This document shows, in pieces, positions 1-6,484 of a stretch of DNA of 9,102 bases. Each line of letters starts with the position of its first letter. The stretch's first letter is position 1. The translations under genes were made by a program, and so were the position numbers. Under the pieces are notes generated by a model. That model did no database searches, was not told where the DNA came from, and saw nothing but the letters and a program-made list of their open reading frames with translations. Source of the stretch: Myxococcales bacterium UBA5297 (lineage in GTDB: Bacteria > Myxococcota > Myxococcia > Myxococcales > UBA5297); contig DHSB01000035.1 of NCBI GenBank assembly GCA_002408385.1, forward strand, positions 1-9,102. Direction: 5' to 3'.

Positions 1-970
1 GCGCGCGCGCGGCCGCGCGACCGCGGCCCCCGACCAGCAGCGCCGCGCCCACGAACGCGAGGAGCGGCAGGCTCGGCAAGGCGCCGCGAGCGCTCGAACA
101 ACCGCTCGTCTTGTCGCCAGCGTCGGGAGAGCCGTCGCCAGCGCCCGGGGCATTGTCTCCGGGCCAAGGATCCGTCGGAGCGCCGGGCAGCGGGTTGCCG
201 TAGATGTCCGCTTCGCATTCGCCGTCGAGGACCGGGATGCTCCGCCGGACCGACTCGAGTCCGTGGGGCTCGAAGACGATGTAGGCCTCGACCGTGCCGG
301 CCTGGTCGGCGCGCAGTGGAAACTCGTACGTCGTGCTCGAGTCGAGCCGTCGGCGGAAGTCGATGCCGGCCCCGCGGATGATGAGCTCGGCGCTCTCCCC
401 GTCCTCGGGAAGATCGCTGGGGCCCACCTCGACGAACAAGCGCACGGTGACCTCGCGCCCGCGAGGCAGGCAGTACCTCGAGCCAATGTCCCCGGGACGG
501 TCGATGGAAGGAGGCTCCCAGATGCTCACCGGTCCGAGGTACGGCGCGAACACCACGCTCGTCGGCGTTCGCGCCAGACCGTGGGGGCCGTCGTAGGAAA
601 GGCAATTCAACGCCTCGAGGGGACAGCACCAGACTTCGAGCTCACCGCTGTATTTGGTGCCGGGGTCGGCTTCGTGGATTTCGGTCCTTCTCAGGTTGGG
701 CCCTTCGTACAGCTCGGCCACGCCGAGGCTCACCGTTCCACTGCCTTCGTTGAGCAAGAGGCGGTACATCACTGCCTTCGAGTCGGTGCAGCCCGAGTCG
801 ATGGTGATGGCGAGCGAGGCGCGACCGTCTTTGCTGCCCTCGTAGTCGGCCTCCCAGGTCGCCTTGTCGACGGTTATCGAAATGGTCGGGCTCGCCGAAC
901 CTGCGGAGTGCGCCCGCGGCGCTGCAAGCAGCGAGGCTACGACGAGACAAACGAAGAGAAGCGCGCGCAT
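1..970 (-). CDS. Secreted protein with MYXO-CTERM-like C-terminal sorting tail (partial, runs off left edge)
   Basis: An open frame of 323 codons reads from the ATG at 970 down to the window edge without a stop, so the last few residues are missing. The start is supported by an AGGGAGG ribosome binding site 5 nt upstream. Residues 1-23 form a signal peptide (MRALLFVCLVVASLLAAPRA, then HSA before the likely cleavage site). The middle is a hydrophilic, probably beta-rich domain that I do not recognise; it has a Cys-Cys pair and several other cysteines. The C-terminus follows the MYXO-CTERM plan: a Gly/Asp/Pro-rich linker, SGCSS with Cys291, a hydrophobic helix at about 300-316 and then a basic GRGRAAAR end. 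In Myxococcota this tail type directs proteins to the cell surface by processing at the Cys. The export and tail assignments are good; the function is unknown. It could instead be a plain C-terminal membrane anchor. Confidence 0.82.
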   Translation of the reverse strand, partial: MRALLFVCLVVASLLAAPRAHSAGSASPTISITVDKATWEADYEGSKDGRASLAITIDSGCTDSKAVMYRLLLNEGSGTVSLGVAELYEGPNLRRTEIHEADPGTKYSGELEVWCCPLEALNCLSYDGPHGLARTPTSVVFAPYLGPVSIWEPPSIDRPGDIGSRYCLPRGREVTVRLFVEVGPSDLPEDGESAELIIRGAGIDFRRRLDSSTTYEFPLRADQAGTVEAYIVFEPHGLESVRRSIPVLDGECEADIYGNPLPGAPTDPWPGDNAPGAGDGSPDAGDKTSGCSSARGALPSLPLLAFVGAALLVGGRGRAAARA

Positions 971-1739
971 GAGTCCCTCCCTTGGTCACGCGATGGGGTT
1001 GAAGCTGCGACGCGTCGCCAGGGCTGGGGACGCGCTCGCCGGGCCGCCCGGGCGGCGCACCGAAGGCATCCAACCGCCCGTCGAGGCGCGGCAATCGCCG
1101 GGCGTAGGCTTGGGACCGGGAGCTCGCGGGCGCCCCGATGCTTCCCAGACCCTCCGGAACGCGATTGGCACTGTGCCAATCGCTCTGCGGACCCCTCTGG
1201 AACCGGATTGGCACTGTGCCATTCGCTTTGCGGAGCCCCCGGAGCCCGAGTCGGCGGGTGCCCATCGCTTTGCGGACGCCTCCGGAGCCCGAGTCGGCGG
1301 GTGCCCATCGCTTTGCGGACGCCTCCGGAACCGGATTGGCACTGTGCCAATCGCTTTGCGGACCCCTCCGGAACCGGATTGGCACTGTGCCAATCGCTCT
1401 GCGGAGCCTCCGGAGCCCGAGTCGGCGGGTGCCAATCGCTTCTGGATCTCTTCGCAACCCGAGTCGGCGCGCACCGATCCCGTGGGAAGGCTCCCTCTTA
1501 CGATCTCATGACCGCCCAATACCGTCGGGCAGGCGTCCGGGGCGCGGGGGGCCAAGGGGCAATCGCGCGGCGGAGCCTTCCGTCGCCCAATTGGCAGGAG
1601 CGCAGTCCGGTTGCGGAGCTTTCCCGAAGAGAGCGGCACGCGCCGACTCGCGCTTCGCAAGTCTCGGGAAGCGATCGGCACGACCGCGATGCAGTTGCGG
1701 AGCCGCGGCCCGCCCTGCCCTCCTCGGCGCCCGCGCCCC
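971..1739. other. 769-bp intergenic region without a credible gene
   Basis: This lies between the start of the secreted-protein gene (970) and the end of the MshEN-domain gene (1740). Bases 971-1150 must hold the promoter of the leftward gene, but no clear -35/-10 pair was seen. Bases 1153-1703 are the 42-43 bp tandem array listed separately. Several frames are open through the array on both strands. They encode the same low-complexity peptides in different frames because the repeat length is not a multiple of three, so they are not treated as genes. Confidence 0.75.
1153..1703. repeat. 42-43 bp tandem array, AABB-AABB core plus degenerate tail
   Basis: Aligned on the A that begins the palindrome (or its equivalent), well-kept units are anchored at 1164, 1207, 1249, 1292, 1335, 1378, 1420 and 1462. 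The steps are all 42 or 43 bp. Type A units (1164, 1207, 1335, 1378) contain ATTGGCACTGTGCCAAT, an odd palindrome with 8-bp arms; the 1207 copy has one mismatch. Type B units (1249, 1292, 1420, 1462) have GAGTCGGCGGGTGCCCATC instead. All units share an ATCGCTTTGCGGA-like section and a CCTCCGGA-like joint, more eroded in the 1462 unit. The order is A A B B A A B B, a roughly 171-bp higher-order repeat present twice. Decayed units continue in phase at about 1504, 1547, 1590, 1632 and 1674, for example the CAATCGC of the unit at 1547 and the ATCGGCACG of the unit at 1674. The array is not a CRISPR because there are no unique spacers. Confidence 0.85.
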
Positions 1740-2573
1740 CTACTGCTCGTCCTTGCCGGCCAGCTCGCGCAAGAACTCGTCGCGGGTAATGAGGCCCTTC
1801 TTGGCCATGATGCGCAGCAGCGCCCAGAAGCGGCTCTCGAGCTCTTCGATCTGATCGTTCACCGAGCTCGTCTTCACCCCGAAGAGATAGGAGAGATCGT
1901 CCTCGACCTGCGTGGCCTTCGACCGCTTGATCTTGCGCTGTGCGGCCTGCTCGCGGATCAGCTCGGCCAACTCGGTGCGCTGCGTGAGCTCCCGGACCGC
2001 ATCGCCCTCGAGGATCGGCAGGTCGTCGTCGGTGGCGGTCGAGACCACGTCCTCGCGCCCGCCGGGGCGCAGGATGGTCATCTGCTCGGAGGCCTTTGTC
2101 GGCGAGCCCTCTCCCGGCCTCATCCCCTGCTGCTTGAAGTAGTAGTGCCGGATGGCCGCCCGGATGCCCGAGAGCGGCGCGATCACCGGGGCCACCTTGA
2201 CCCCAGTGGTGAACTCGATCTCCTCGATGGCCGGGAGGTTGAGCGGGTCGGCCATCGCCACGGTGAGCGTCTTGCGCGCGGAGCTCGAGGAGTCGAGCGT
2301 GAGCGGGAAGAGATCGTTCGCCTCGCAGAAGCGGGCGCGCAGCGTCTGGAGCGCCTCCCAGTCGAGCTCGTCGGGCGGCATGCGCACCGCGCGCATCCCC
2401 ATCGCCTCGGCCAGCGCCGCGCAGAGCTGCTGCTCGGTGAGAAACCCCAGCGCCACCAGGGCCGAGCCGAGCCGGTGACCGGTCTGGCGCTGATAGGTCA
2501 GGCCCTGATCGAGCTGCGCCTGGGTTATCACCTGGCGCACCAACAGCAGCTCTCCCAAGCGTCTTCGCGCCAT
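1740..2573 (-). CDS. Stand-alone MshEN (GspE/PilB N-terminal) domain protein, likely c-di-GMP sensor
   Basis: The protein is 277 aa. Residues 5-57 match the MshEN cyclic-di-GMP module: two 24-residue motifs, each beginning RLG, at 5-28 (RLGELL... ending Q28) and 34-57 (RLGSAL... ending A57), separated by the expected five residues. Conserved Leu positions 6, 17 and 21 are present in both motifs. The only departure is Ala57 where the motif has Gln. Residues from about 70 to 147 continue the T2SSE_N fold, with the familiar LTVAMADPLNLPAIEEI section and GIRAAIRHYYF. The remainder (about 148-277) is charged and has a terminal helix ending KKGLITRDEFLREL. PilB and GspE are about 560 aa; here the Walker-type ATPase domain is absent, so this is not a pilus or secretion motor. 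It probably senses c-di-GMP and acts through a partner. The ATG at 2573 follows GAGG by 8 nt. Confidence 0.85.
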   Translation of the reverse strand: MARRRLGELLLVRQVITQAQLDQGLTYQRQTGHRLGSALVALGFLTEQQLCAALAEAMGMRAVRMPPDELDWEALQTLRARFCEANDLFPLTLDSSSSARKTLTVAMADPLNLPAIEEIEFTTGVKVAPVIAPLSGIRAAIRHYYFKQQGMRPGEGSPTKASEQMTILRPGGREDVVSTATDDDLPILEGDAVRELTQRTELAELIREQAAQRKIKRSKATQVEDDLSYLFGVKTSSVNDQIEELESRFWALLRIMAKKGLITRDEFLRELAGKDEQ

Positions 2574-2740
2574 CTGGACATCCTCGCGTTTGCCGGGGGC
2601 ACACAGGGCGCGGCACCCGGGTTGATCTGCGAGTCTAGCCCAGTGCGAAAAGCCCGCAATTTTGCCGCCTTGGCCGGGCCCTTCGGCCTGCGGCCAGGGT
2701 TTTTGCGCCTCGCAGGCCCGATGGTACGCTCGGCTCTCGT
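2574..2740. promoter_or_regulatory. Divergent promoter region between MshEN gene and M23 peptidase gene
   Basis: For the leftward MshEN gene, a sigma70-like pair reads TTGCGG (2659-2654), 16 nt, TAGACT (2637-2632) on the minus strand, giving a leader of roughly 50 nt. For the rightward peptidase gene, TTGCGC (2703-2708), 16 nt, TACGCT (2725-2730) would start transcription only a few bases before the ATG at 2741. That would leave little or no leader, and no Shine-Dalgarno sequence is visible there. Both assignments rest on matching by eye to the housekeeping consensus. Confidence 0.4.
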
Positions 2741-3718
2741 ATGAGCTCTCGTGTCGCGTCCATCCTCGCGCTTGCCGGAGCGCTGCTCGCGCTCCTCGCC
2801 GGATGCGCGACGCCCAAGCCGGAAGCGCCCCGCACGCCCCACAAGCCCTATCAGCTCGCGCCCCAGCACCCCGGACCCGGGACCCGAGGGCGCGCGGGGA
2901 CGACGCTGCGCACGGCCGAGACCATCGAGGGCGCGCAGGCCGAGCAGGTGCGTGTCGATGCCTCGCTCATCCGCTTCTCGGTCGAGCAGCGCTCGGCGCG
3001 CGTCCGGGCCCGCAAGGGCAGCGAGATGACCGAGGAGACGAGGGGGCGCTGGACGGGGTTTCTCGCCGAGATCGATCGCTTCCTACGCCAGCCCGCGGGG
3101 CGGACGGTGCCGCTCGACGTCATCCGCGCCCGCGTCGCCCTCGACGCCGAGCTCGACCTCGACCAGGAGCACTACGGGCTGTTCCCCTCCGCGCTCACCG
3201 CCGCCGTGCGCGCGCGGGCGATGGGGCTCGATCTGCGCCTCGCGCAGGTGCGCAAGCTCGCCCAACCCGCGCGGCCCGAGCCAACCCAGCTCGTCTGGCC
3301 CATCGACCCGGTGGTCATCACCTCGCTGTTCGGGATGCGCACCGATCCGTTCGAGGGGAACGACCGCTTCCATCGCGGCGTCGATCTGAGGGCCAAGGTC
3401 GGCCAGCTCGTCCAGGCGGCCGCTCCGGGCGTCGTCGCCTACGCCGGCCGCCTCGGTGGACACGGGCTGCACGTCGAGCTGCTGCACGACGGCGGGCTGG
3501 TCACCCGCTACAGCCACCTGTCGCTGCTGCTGGTCGAGGCGGGCATGCAGATCCCGGCGGCCGGACCGGTGGGGCTTGCGGGCAATACCGGGCGCAGCAC
3601 CGGCCCGCACCTGCACTTCGAGGTGATCAAGGACGGCGAGCAGATCGACCCGCTCACCGTGCTCTCCGAGCCGGTGTTCCGCGACTACCAGGCCGAGAAC
3701 ATCGGGGACGGGAACTGA
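2741..3718 (+). CDS. M23 (LytM-type) peptidase lipoprotein
   Basis: The protein is 325 aa. Residues 1-21 are a lipoprotein signal ending in the lipobox LLAGC with Cys22 as the lipidated residue. Position +2 is Ala, so outer-membrane sorting is expected. A low-complexity Pro-rich linker follows, then a helical middle region, then the M23 domain from about residue 190. The zinc and catalytic residues are all present: H211 and D215 in HRGVDL, H259 in YSHLS, and H290 and H292 in HLHFEV. The protein should therefore be an active zinc endopeptidase cutting peptidoglycan cross-links or stem peptides in the periplasm, rather than a degenerate activator of the EnvC type. The ATG at 2741 gives the complete signal peptide but has no clear ribosome binding site; the transcript may be nearly leaderless. 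The gene diverges from the MshEN gene across 167 bp. Confidence 0.93.
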   Translation: MSSRVASILALAGALLALLAGCATPKPEAPRTPHKPYQLAPQHPGPGTRGRAGTTLRTAETIEGAQAEQVRVDASLIRFSVEQRSARVRARKGSEMTEETRGRWTGFLAEIDRFLRQPAGRTVPLDVIRARVALDAELDLDQEHYGLFPSALTAAVRARAMGLDLRLAQVRKLAQPARPEPTQLVWPIDPVVITSLFGMRTDPFEGNDRFHRGVDLRAKVGQLVQAAAPGVVAYAGRLGGHGLHVELLHDGGLVTRYSHLSLLLVEAGMQIPAAGPVGLAGNTGRSTGPHLHFEVIKDGEQIDPLTVLSEPVFRDYQAENIGDGN

Positions 3719-3830
3719 CGCGCCCGCGTCGGGTCACCCGGTGGGTGCCGGGCCCGCGTTCGCCCCGCTTTCCGACGAGCTGGCCCATGCCCGGCAGGTG
3801 ATTAGGCTTTCTCGAAGAGGCTCGATTCTG
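3719..3830. other. Short intergenic region with imperfect hairpin
   Basis: The 112 bp between the peptidase gene and the next rightward gene contain an imperfect hairpin at about 3730-3750 (CGGGTCACCC / GGGTGCCG, loop GGT). There is no T-run, so it is a weak terminator candidate at best. A GAGG at 3817-3820 lies 10 nt before the ATG at 3831. Confidence 0.3.
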
Positions 3831-4256
3831 ATGACCGACACGCTCCGTCCCCTGCTCACTCTGGCCTTCGACCGCGGCCCGGCGCACCAAGCCAACGCGC
3901 GCATCCAAGCGGCCCGCGAGAAGGTCGAGGCGAGCGGCGCGGCCCAAGCGCGCAGCTACGAGCTGGTGGTCCCGCCGGAGGCGACGCTCGCCTGGCTCGC
4001 GCAGGAGGTGCTCCCGCGGCTCGTCTACCACCTCGACTCGCTCGGCCTGCGCCCGCCGGCCGTGCCCGGGCTCTTCGTCTCGCTGTTCGTCGGCGACGAG
4101 GTTTTCTTCGTCCACGGCGGCGACCTGCTGCAGTTCGCCTCGCGCGCGCTCGGCCTGACGTTCGACGAGATGGAGCGCCGCTGGGGCACCGGCGAGCTGC
4201 GCGGCCCGGTCACGAGTGGACCGCCTCTCGCGCTTCCCGGGCCCGAGCAGCCGTGA
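3831..4256 (+). CDS. Unrecognised 141-aa protein, coupled to beta-helix lipoprotein
   Basis: I do not recognise this family. The frame is open upstream to an ATG at 3741, but the ATG at 3831 (MTDTLRPLLTLAFDRG) is preferred. It has a GAGG 10 nt upstream, and the 30 extra residues encoded before it look like intergenic sequence. There is no signal peptide or membrane segment, so the product should be cytoplasmic. The protein has an alanine/charged helical N-terminal half, a hydrophobic core around LFVSLFVGDEVFFVHGGDLL and a Pro/Gly-rich C-terminal end. Its TGA overlaps the GTG start of the next gene in GTGA, so the two are very probably one operon with coupled translation. Confidence 0.7.
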   Translation: MTDTLRPLLTLAFDRGPAHQANARIQAAREKVEASGAAQARSYELVVPPEATLAWLAQEVLPRLVYHLDSLGLRPPAVPGLFVSLFVGDEVFFVHGGDLLQFASRALGLTFDEMERRWGTGELRGPVTSGPPLALPGPEQP

Positions 4257-5677
4257 GACGGCCCGGCCTCGCCCTGCTCGCCCTGCTCACCCTGTGCGGC
4301 TGCGCCGCCGGGCGCTGCGGGCGAGGCTCGCCCGTCGAGGCCGCGGGGCCACGGACGCTCGTCGTCCAAGCGAGCGCCGCGGCGGCCGACGCCGACGGAA
4401 GCGAAGAGCGGCCCTTCGCCACCATCGGCGCAGCGCTGGCAGGGGCTCGCGACGGCGACACCCTCGCGGTGCGCCCGGGCACCTACCGAGAGACGCTGAG
4501 CATCGAGCGCGAGGTGACGCTGCGGGGAACGCGCGCGGCCGTCGTCGCGCCCGCCGACGGGGCGCAGGTCGCCATCGACGCGCGCGCCCGGTCGACCATC
4601 GAAGGCCTGAGCGTGCGCGGCGCGGCGGTCGGCCTGCGCGCCGCCGCGCCCTGCACCCTGCGCGGGGTCGGCTTCTCGGGTCAGGGCCGGCGCGCCGTCG
4701 CGATCGAGGGGACGCGGGCCGAGCTCTCTGGATGCTCGCTGTCCACCGAGGGCGGCTCCCGCGACCTCGTCGGTCTCGAGGTGACCGGGGGCGGCGAGGC
4801 GCGCGTTGGCGACAGCAGAATCGAGGGCCCGTTTCGCTTCGGCATCCGGGCTCTGGGCGGCGCGCTGACGGTCGACGGCGGGGCCATCGAGGGCGCGGTC
4901 GTCGGCGTGGCCTGCGTCGCGGGCTGCCAGAGCCGGGTGCGCGCCTCGTACTTCAGCGCCGGGCGCGGCGCGGGGCTCGTCGCCGGCGAGGGGGCGCGGC
5001 TCGAGGTGCGCGACACGCTCGTCTCGCACTTCGAGCAGTGCTTGGTCGCCAACAAGGGCTCGCAGCTCGTCGCCGAGGAGGTGATCACCGCCTTCTGCCA
5101 GGTGAGCGGCATCGCCTCGGTCTCGGCGCGGCTCGAGGCGCGCCATCACCTCCACCTCACGCCCGCGAGCGGGGCGGGCATCGAGATCCTCGGCGGCGAG
5201 GCGCTGGTCGAGGAGAGCCTGGTCGTCGATCCGGGGGCGACCGGGGTCGCCGTGCGGGCCGCCCAGGCGACTATCCGCGGCACGCTCGTGCGCGGCGCGC
5301 GCCCCGACCGCGACGGCAGCTTCGGCGACGGCATCTTCGCGCTCTGGCCCGAGCAGCTTCGGCTCGAGGCGCCGTTGCTGGAGGGGAACGGAGGAGCGGG
5401 GCTCACCGTACACGGCGGCCACAAGGTCGAGGCGCTCGGGCTCGAGGCTCACGGCAACGGCCTGTCGGGCCTCATCGCCCAGGCCAAGGGCGAGGTGAGG
5501 CTCATCGCCCCGCACGTCAGCGGCAGCGCCGCCGCGGGCCTGGTCGCCATCGAAGGCAGCCGGGTGCGCGCGCTCAACGCCAACCTGCGCGGCAACGCGG
5601 CCGGCCCGGCGCTCGCGCGCTGCGACGAGGGCGCCTCCATCGACGTCGATGGTGCGGGGTTTTGTGGCGAGCGCTGA
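4253..5677 (+). CDS. Right-handed parallel beta-helix lipoprotein
   Basis: The protein is 474 aa and starts at a GTG that overlaps the preceding stop by 4 bp. Residues 1-17 are a basic then hydrophobic signal with a lipobox-like LCGC; Cys17 is the likely lipidated residue, although Cys at -2 is unusual. Residues 54-80 (PFATIGAALAGARDGDTLAV, then RPGTYRE) are the typical entry segment of DUF1565/pectate-lyase-like beta-helices. From there to the C-terminus the sequence is a chain of roughly 20-25 residue rungs rich in G, V, A and I (for example VEGLxVRGA-type and GAGIEILGGEALVEESLVV-type turns). Such surface or periplasmic proteins often bind or cut polysaccharide, but no catalytic residues can be assigned, so the role is open. 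The protein ends in GFCGER. Confidence 0.85.
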   Translation: MRRPGLALLALLTLCGCAAGRCGRGSPVEAAGPRTLVVQASAAAADADGSEERPFATIGAALAGARDGDTLAVRPGTYRETLSIEREVTLRGTRAAVVAPADGAQVAIDARARSTIEGLSVRGAAVGLRAAAPCTLRGVGFSGQGRRAVAIEGTRAELSGCSLSTEGGSRDLVGLEVTGGGEARVGDSRIEGPFRFGIRALGGALTVDGGAIEGAVVGVACVAGCQSRVRASYFSAGRGAGLVAGEGARLEVRDTLVSHFEQCLVANKGSQLVAEEVITAFCQVSGIASVSARLEARHHLHLTPASGAGIEILGGEALVEESLVVDPGATGVAVRAAQATIRGTLVRGARPDRDGSFGDGIFALWPEQLRLEAPLLEGNGGAGLTVHGGHKVEALGLEAHGNGLSGLIAQAKGEVRLIAPHVSGSAAAGLVAIEGSRVRALNANLRGNAAGPALARCDEGASIDVDGAGFCGER

Positions 5678-5707
5678 AGAGAGGTCGAGAAGGACGATGA
5701 GCACCTC

Positions 5708-5731
5708 GGGCGGCCATTGAGGCCGTCGCCC
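5708..5731. terminator. Possible bidirectional terminator hairpin between convergent genes
   Basis: GGGCGGCC (5708-5715) can pair with GGCCGTCGCCC (5721-5731) across a 5-nt loop, with a 3-nt bulge. It lies between the end of the beta-helix gene (5677) and the end of the convergent Rpn fragment gene (5767), where a terminator would be expected. It lacks a T-run, so it is only a candidate. Confidence 0.3.
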
Positions 5732-5766
5732 GCTCTCTCACCTACTCGCGCAGGCGAGGCGACCCG

Positions 5767-6075
5767 TCACGCAGGCCCATCGAGCATGTCCGAGAGGCTC
5801 TTGGCGTCGAGCACACGCAGGGACCAGCCCTCGATTTCGGAGAGCGAGGCGTGTTCGATTCGGATTCGAAGAGATTCGGACAGCGGTCCAAACCTGTACT
5901 CCATTTGCCGGACGAGCAGCTTGGCCTCACCTGTGACGGCAGCCTTTCTGAGGCCGCTCGCCTCGCCCTTCTCGAACCCGATCGCCTCGCCCTTCTCGAA
6001 TCCGATCGCCTCGCCGATGACGATGCCTTCTTTCCTCCCCTCGGCCATGAACTCCCGGGCGGCCTTGGAAACCAT
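5767..6075 (-). CDS. Duplicated C-terminal Rpn domain as a separate gene (RpnS-like, 102 aa)
   Basis: The protein starts MVSKAAREFMAEGRKEG and ends in LSDMLDGPA. It is a near-identical copy of the C-terminal third of the upstream Rpn gene, with no nuclease residues. The ATG at 6075 is chosen because a perfect AAGGAGG stands 5 nt before it. The frame could begin at an ATG at 6102 (9 aa longer), but that start has no ribosome binding site and lies in sequence outside the duplicated segment. Features in order are the EGRKEG tetrad repeats, two 8-residue GFEKGEA repeats, a basic GLRKAAV segment and a conserved oligomerisation-type domain (LLVRQMEYRFGPLSESLRIR and following). In E. coli Rpn loci this domain, made from an intragenic start, inhibits the full-length nuclease; that role here is inferred. 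The ORF differs from its parent by both silent and replacement changes yet stays open, which suggests it is expressed. Confidence 0.7.
   Translation of the reverse strand: MVSKAAREFMAEGRKEGIVIGEAIGFEKGEAIGFEKGEASGLRKAAVTGEAKLLVRQMEYRFGPLSESLRIRIEHASLSEIEGWSLRVLDAKSLSDMLDGPA
5956..6013 (-). repeat. 24-bp in-frame repeat, two copies (downstream Rpn fragment)
   Basis: Units lie at 5956-5979 and 5980-6003 with a partial third. Each encodes eight residues of the GFEKGEA(I/S) type. Because 24 is a multiple of three, copy number can change without shifting the frame. Confidence 0.88.
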
Positions 6076-6080
6076 CGACC

Positions 6081-6087
6081 CCTCCTT
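6081..6087 (-). promoter_or_regulatory. AAGGAGG ribosome binding site deciding the 102-aa start
   Basis: A full-consensus Shine-Dalgarno sequence stands 5 nt upstream of the ATG at 6075. It is identical to the internal site at 6478-6484 and lies just inside the edge of the duplicated segment. Confidence 0.7.
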
Positions 6088-6115
6088 GACCACCTGAACC
6101 ATGCGAGGCGACCCG

Positions 6116-6472
6116 TCACGAAGGCTCGTCCAGGACGTCCGAGAGGCTCTTGGCGTCGAGCACCCGCAGGGACCAGCCCTCGATTTCGGAGAGCGAGGCG
6201 TGTTCGATCCGGATTCGAAGAGATTCGGACAGCGGTCCGAATTTGTACTCCATTAGCCGGACGAGCAGCTTGGCCTCGCCGGTGACGGCAGCCTTTCTGA
6301 GGCCGCTCGCCTCGCCCTTCTCGAATCCGCTCGCCTCACCCTTCTCGAACCCGCTCGCCTCGCCCTTCTCGAACCCGCTCGCCTCGCCCTTCTCGAACCC
6401 GCTCGCCTCGCCGATGATGATGCCTTCTTTCCTCCCCTCGGCCATGAACTCTTGCGCGGCCTTGGAAACCAT
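6116..6472 (-). CDS. Intragenic C-terminal Rpn product (RpnS-like, 118 aa), same frame as parent
   Basis: This nested start lies at codon 245 of the interrupted Rpn frame. The ATG at 6472 begins MVSKAAQEFMAEGRKEG and follows a perfect AAGGAGG by 5 nt, unusually strong for an internal Met codon. The product would contain the EGRKEG tetrads, four GFEKGEAS repeats, the GLRKAAV basic patch and the terminal oligomerisation-type domain ending LDEPS, but no nuclease residues. E. coli Rpn genes make such a short form, which binds and blocks the full-length toxin. That precedent plus the ribosome binding site supports expression here even though the parent frame is interrupted. Expression itself is inferred. 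Confidence 0.6.
   Translation of the reverse strand: MVSKAAQEFMAEGRKEGIIIGEASGFEKGEASGFEKGEASGFEKGEASGFEKGEASGLRKAAVTGEAKLLVRLMEYKFGPLSESLRIRIEHASLSEIEGWSLRVLDAKSLSDVLDEPS
6305..6410 (-). repeat. 24-bp in-frame repeat, four copies (parent Rpn gene)
   Basis: Four complete units at 6305-6328, 6329-6352, 6353-6376 and 6377-6400 are followed by a partial one. Each encodes GFEKGEAS. The units are nearly identical at the base level, which suggests recent expansion. The downstream duplicate has only two. Confidence 0.9.
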
Positions 6473-6477
6473 CGACC

Positions 6478-6484
6478 CCTCCTT
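6478..6484 (-). promoter_or_regulatory. Internal AAGGAGG ribosome binding site within the Rpn frame
   Basis: This consensus site lies 5 nt before the in-frame ATG at 6472. It doubles as coding sequence (DKEGS) in the long frame. It marks the probable start of the short C-terminal product. Confidence 0.6.

Noticed and set aside
1153..1703. CRISPR array
   Set aside because: Units are contiguous variants of one another with no unique spacers of constant size, and no cas gene is nearby.
263..1789. Long open frame on the plus strand (508 codons) and several overlapping ones through the repeat array
   Set aside because: It lies antisense to the signal-peptide gene, then reads through the 42-43 bp array. 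The repeated peptides appear in several frames because the unit is not a multiple of three, so they reflect repeat DNA, not protein selection.
4025..5704. Minus-strand open frame of 559 codons
   Set aside because: It is the antisense shadow of the beta-helix gene: rich in Arg, Ala, Glu and Gly, with no signal, domain or ribosome binding site.
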